Source: Euonymus europaeus (taxonomy: Eukaryota > Streptophyta > Magnoliopsida > Celastrales > Celastraceae). From it: a stretch of DNA of 64,000 bases. Made by a program: the position numbers and the translations under genes. The notes beneath the pieces are model-generated. The model did not search any database. It was not told the DNA's origin and saw only the letters and a program-made list of their open reading frames with translations. This document shows, in pieces, positions 61,116 to 64,000 of this stretch (position 1 is the stretch's first letter; each line of letters begins with the position of its first letter). The stretch is from positions 16,972,022-17,036,021 of the forward strand of contig OY756967.1 of the NCBI GenBank assembly GCA_963580455.1, in the 5' to 3' direction.

Positions 61116-62357
61116 CTACAATTGAGTATGGACTTCTCTGTCCCTTATCCGATGGTGACTTTGAATGAACTCCAAAACATCTCTTATATTGTTTGATGTT
61201 TCTGTGAGAGGCAGACTTTCATTAATTTGTTCATATTCAGAAATATCAACCTGTCGATATGAATCTCTCTCATCTTCAACTATCATATTATGTAATATGA
61301 TACAAGCGGTCATGATATCGGAGAGTGTATCAGTTTGAAGAAACTGAGCAGGTGCACGAACAATTGCAAATCGAGCTTGTAGGACTCCGAAAGCACGTTC
61401 AACATCTTTCCTTGCAGATTCTTGGCACTTGGAGAAGTGTCTAAGTTTGCGTGTCTGAGGTGCTTGAACTGTTTTCACAAACGTAGCCCAAGAAGGATAG
61501 ATGTCATCAGCTAAGTAATATCCTATTGTATTGTTACGACCATTGACAGAATAATGCACTGAAGGAGCACAACCCATTGCAAGCTCTTGGAAAACAATAG
61601 ATCGTTCTAAGACATTGATATCATTGTGGGATCCTGGCATTCGAAAGAATGCATGCCAAATCCAAAGGTCGTAGGATGCAACAGCTTTCAAAATTGTAGT
61701 TGGTTCATGTACATGTCTAGAATACATATATTTTCAGGCGTTAGAACGTTTCTTCCACTTCTAATGCATACAATCAATGCTCCCCAACATGCCTGGAAAG
61801 CCACGGGCTTCACCAATTGCAAGTAGCCTAGCTAGATCTTCGAAAGTTGGTGATCGTAAGTACTCCTCACCAAACAAAGAGATTACACACTTGACAAATT
61901 TTTTTTGACTTTCAAGTGTCGTAGTCTCCCCAATTCTGATATATTCATCTATGAAATCAGCTAAAACATCGTATGCAAGCATCCGAAGAGTAGTTGCCAT
62001 CTTTTGAATACATGATAATCCTAATTTTCTAGCAGCATTTCTTCTTTGTTGAAAATATGGTGAACTTCATTCTATCATAGTTTGGATACGATTGAAAAGA
62101 GTACGACTCATACGAAACCTCCTTCGAAATAGCTCTGGACCTTATACAGGATTATCTGAAAAATAATCGTTGAACAACCGATCATGGCCCATCAAAGTAC
62201 TACGATCGATATATGATTGTCTTTCTCCGAAACGACGATTGGAGGATGCTCCTTCGTACTCCGTAGCTAACCCTACCGCCAATGTTTACATAACAACATC
62301 ATCTTTAGGTGGATCAACTGTGATATTTTGCTTTCTTCGCCTTGCAAAGAAATCCAT
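61116..62357 (-). pseudogene. PIF/Harbinger transposase (HARBI1-like), five nonsense codons, no frameshift
   Basis: A DDE transposase of the DDE_Tnp_4 family in a single frame from MDFFARRRK (62357) to the stop at 61116, about 413 codons. It shows a helix-turn-helix-type N-terminus (FRRRFRMSRTLFNRI), TFEDLARLLAIGEARGFPGM, the first catalytic aspartate in GSIDCMH, HAFFRMPGSHNDINVLERS, the second aspartate region in YLADDIYPSWATFVK and the glutamate in ERAFGVLQARF. Internal stops lie near 62288, 62145, 62073, 61759 and 61732. The last two replace tryptophans expected in CMHWKWK and AWK, as G-to-A changes would give. The lack of frameshifts suggests recent death, perhaps by deamination of methylated cytosines. 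Confidence 0.9.
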
Positions 62358-62960
62358 TGATATTATTGATATAGAAATGATAGTTTGGAGATGTATAAAA
62401 TATTAGAACTTGATTGCTTTATATAGAAATTTTTTCACAATAATGATCTCCATACAAACTCAACAAACAATTGAGAACCATATATTCCAACAACTACATT
62501 TACAACCACATATTTTAACAACCACAAAATAACCACAAATTCCAACAACCACATTCACAACCACATGTCCCAACAACCTCAAATTATCCACATATTCAAT
62601 AACCACATTTTCAACCACAAAATCCAACAACTCCATTTGTAGCCATACAAATTAGCTACCAAATAAATTATTTATTAATGTCAACTACCAAACAAAAAAT
62701 AATTATTAATATTTATATCATGTTATGATTATTAAAATGGTAAGGTTTGATCTTGATAACAATAGTAAAATAGAATGAGTTTAATTAAATAAAAGGTTAT
62801 TGTATAAATTAATATTTAAATGATTTAGAGTATTGATTTGGAGTAACTGATGTGTACTGTTACTGTTTCAAAAACTGTAAATTGGTGAAAATGTGTATTT
62901 TTGCTGGAGTTTAGAGAATCTGTTAAGAGATGCTGCTGTGGATGGCCTTATCTTCTTGCA
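62358..62960. mobile_element. Probable subterminal right part of the Harbinger element
   Basis: 62840-62950 contains GTACTGTTACTGTTTC, AAACTGTAAATTGGTG and AAGAGATGCTGCTGTGG, a text typical of Tourist/Harbinger termini. The exact inverted repeat and TTA/TAA duplication were not identified. 62480-62640 is a run of CAACCACA-type words. Confidence 0.35.
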
Positions 62961-64000
62961 CCATACTACAACCCATGTCTCTGCCCTAGCCCATGCCACT
63001 CCATTCTTCTTTGGGAATGGGTATTCCCACCCACCAAAATCGAGTTTCCCACCCACTTCTCAAACCGATCACTTTATTTTCGCTTTGTTTTTTGTGCGAA
63101 AGTTTGAATTATGTAAATCATTTTTTATATCAGTTTTGCCCCTATGATCTATCTCTCTCCAATTAGCCATGCAATCTCAATTTTTGTGCAATCCTGAAAT
63201 GAAGTAGTGCGCATGCTACAAATAATAAATAATTGATTTTGTGATGTCTAATTGACTACTTTTGCTCGAATTTTTTCAAATATGCAAATACTTGTTACAT
63301 TATAGAGGCTTTACATGTAAGTTACCATCCATTATTTCACTTATTTCATACACGTGTCCCCCCTCTTCTTCTCCCCTCACCCATACTCTGATGTCTAACT
63401 CTTATTTCGTATACGTGTCTCTCTCTCCCCCACACTCTTTTTCTCCCCCCACCCCCTTATGTCTAAATCTAAAAGCAGCTTTCTATATAAGTTGGCTCAA
63501 AGCCGAACATGCCAGAGTTGAAGTACAAAGGAGGAGGAGAGCCCATCTCGGATGGCCAGATGACCTTATCAGAGCATTGCTAGGAGAAGTAGCCGTTGGG
63601 TGCATCGAAGAGGTGGTCTATATATGTTTTCAAACACTTGGTTAAATCCATACAAAGAGATGTTTTTAGCTGCTTGGACAGATAAATGCTGCATTTTGGC
63701 AACCGAACAAGTAATAGACCTGAGAGTCAGCATGCCAAATTGAAGAGATGTATGGGCACATCGAAGATGAAATTCGAATCAGCATGGGAGTCAATTCATT
63801 AGCTCATAGAACATCAATTTATCGTAGTGAAAGCAAGTTTAAAGAAAAGCAAGAATATAGTCCAACATAAAATCAAACCAACACATTTTCGAGACCTAAG
63901 AGGTTTTGTATCATCGAAATGTTTGTGTTTGATATTTGAACAAGTTGAACGTTCTCAAGTTGTTGGTCTTAATTCATTTCAATGTGGGTGCAAAGTACGA
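62961..64000. other. Unassigned; TATA-like CTATATAAG at 63483 and an ORF at 63262-63645
   Basis: The plus-strand ORF reaches 127 codons, but only its last third (AEHARVEVQRRRRAHLGWPD and on) looks protein-like; I do not recognise it. The TATA-like word lies inside the ORF, so a transcript starting there would exclude its N-terminus. It could be an exon of a gene extending past the right edge, or chance. Confidence 0.3.

Noticed and set aside
63262..63645. 127-codon plus-strand gene
   Set aside because: Only the last third looks protein-like and a TATA-like box lies within it; not enough to call a gene.

Overview
This is AT-rich nuclear DNA from a flowering plant, probably a eudicot: short GT-AG introns, plant-type Copia, Gypsy, LINE, CACTA, PIF/Harbinger and Mutator-like transposons, (TA)n and (CT)n microsatellites. 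I cannot name the species. Real host genes are few. A family-1 beta-glucosidase (BGLU40-like, minus strand, first seven exons) is cut by the left edge, and a 210-residue TPR-like ORF lies at 35.2 kb. The 3' end of an F-box/KIB1-type DUF295 gene at 21.3/30.6 kb has been split by a retrotransposon. Almost everything else is mobile DNA in various states of decay.

Layout. 1-3.2 kb: beta-glucosidase and its promoter. 3.2-8.0 kb: a tandem duplication of the DNA upstream of that gene, each copy opened by a separate insertion; the second insertion is a 1.95 kb Mutator-like element with a perfect 9-bp target duplication, and it carries degenerate telomere-like words. 9.7-13.9 kb: broken CACTA (En/Spm) transposon. 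15.9-19.3 kb: a gypsy 3' fragment fused to the 5' part of a Copia element. 19.3-20.4 kb: organelle-like DNA with a group II intron domain V, then a small MITE. 21.4-30.6 kb: a complete 9.2 kb Copia element with 1.6 kb LTRs and target duplication GGAGC, sitting in the DUF295 gene. 30.8-32.0 kb: a 5'-truncated LINE with an 11-bp target duplication. 33.2-34.7 kb: a solo LTR of a relative of the 9.2 kb Copia, target duplication CCATG. 35-36.7 kb: TPR-like gene followed by an LTR-like region with a GC-rich palindromic block. 38.2-43.2 kb: degenerate gypsy whose 5' LTR holds a very young 531-bp TRIM. 44.2-46.6 kb: orphan LTR with PBS and two minisatellites. 47-58 kb: mostly noncoding repeats, including a probable 2.2 kb solo LTR, a 1.2 kb terminal-inverted-repeat element and a PPR gene scrap. 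59.6-62.4 kb: a PIF/Harbinger element with both genes in convergent orientation, disabled mainly by stop codons.

How the pieces relate. Elements are nested: TRIM in gypsy LTR, Copia in DUF295 gene, LINE in the flank of the same gene, Mutator-like element in a tandem duplicate. Target duplications were read directly at five insertions, so their boundaries are firm. I found no operon-like or defence-like gene system. The most original structural signals are a hairpin kept in place, but with different sequence, just upstream of the TATA-like box in two members of one LTR family, and the compact multi-hairpin and palindromic blocks at 4.8 kb and 36.2 kb.
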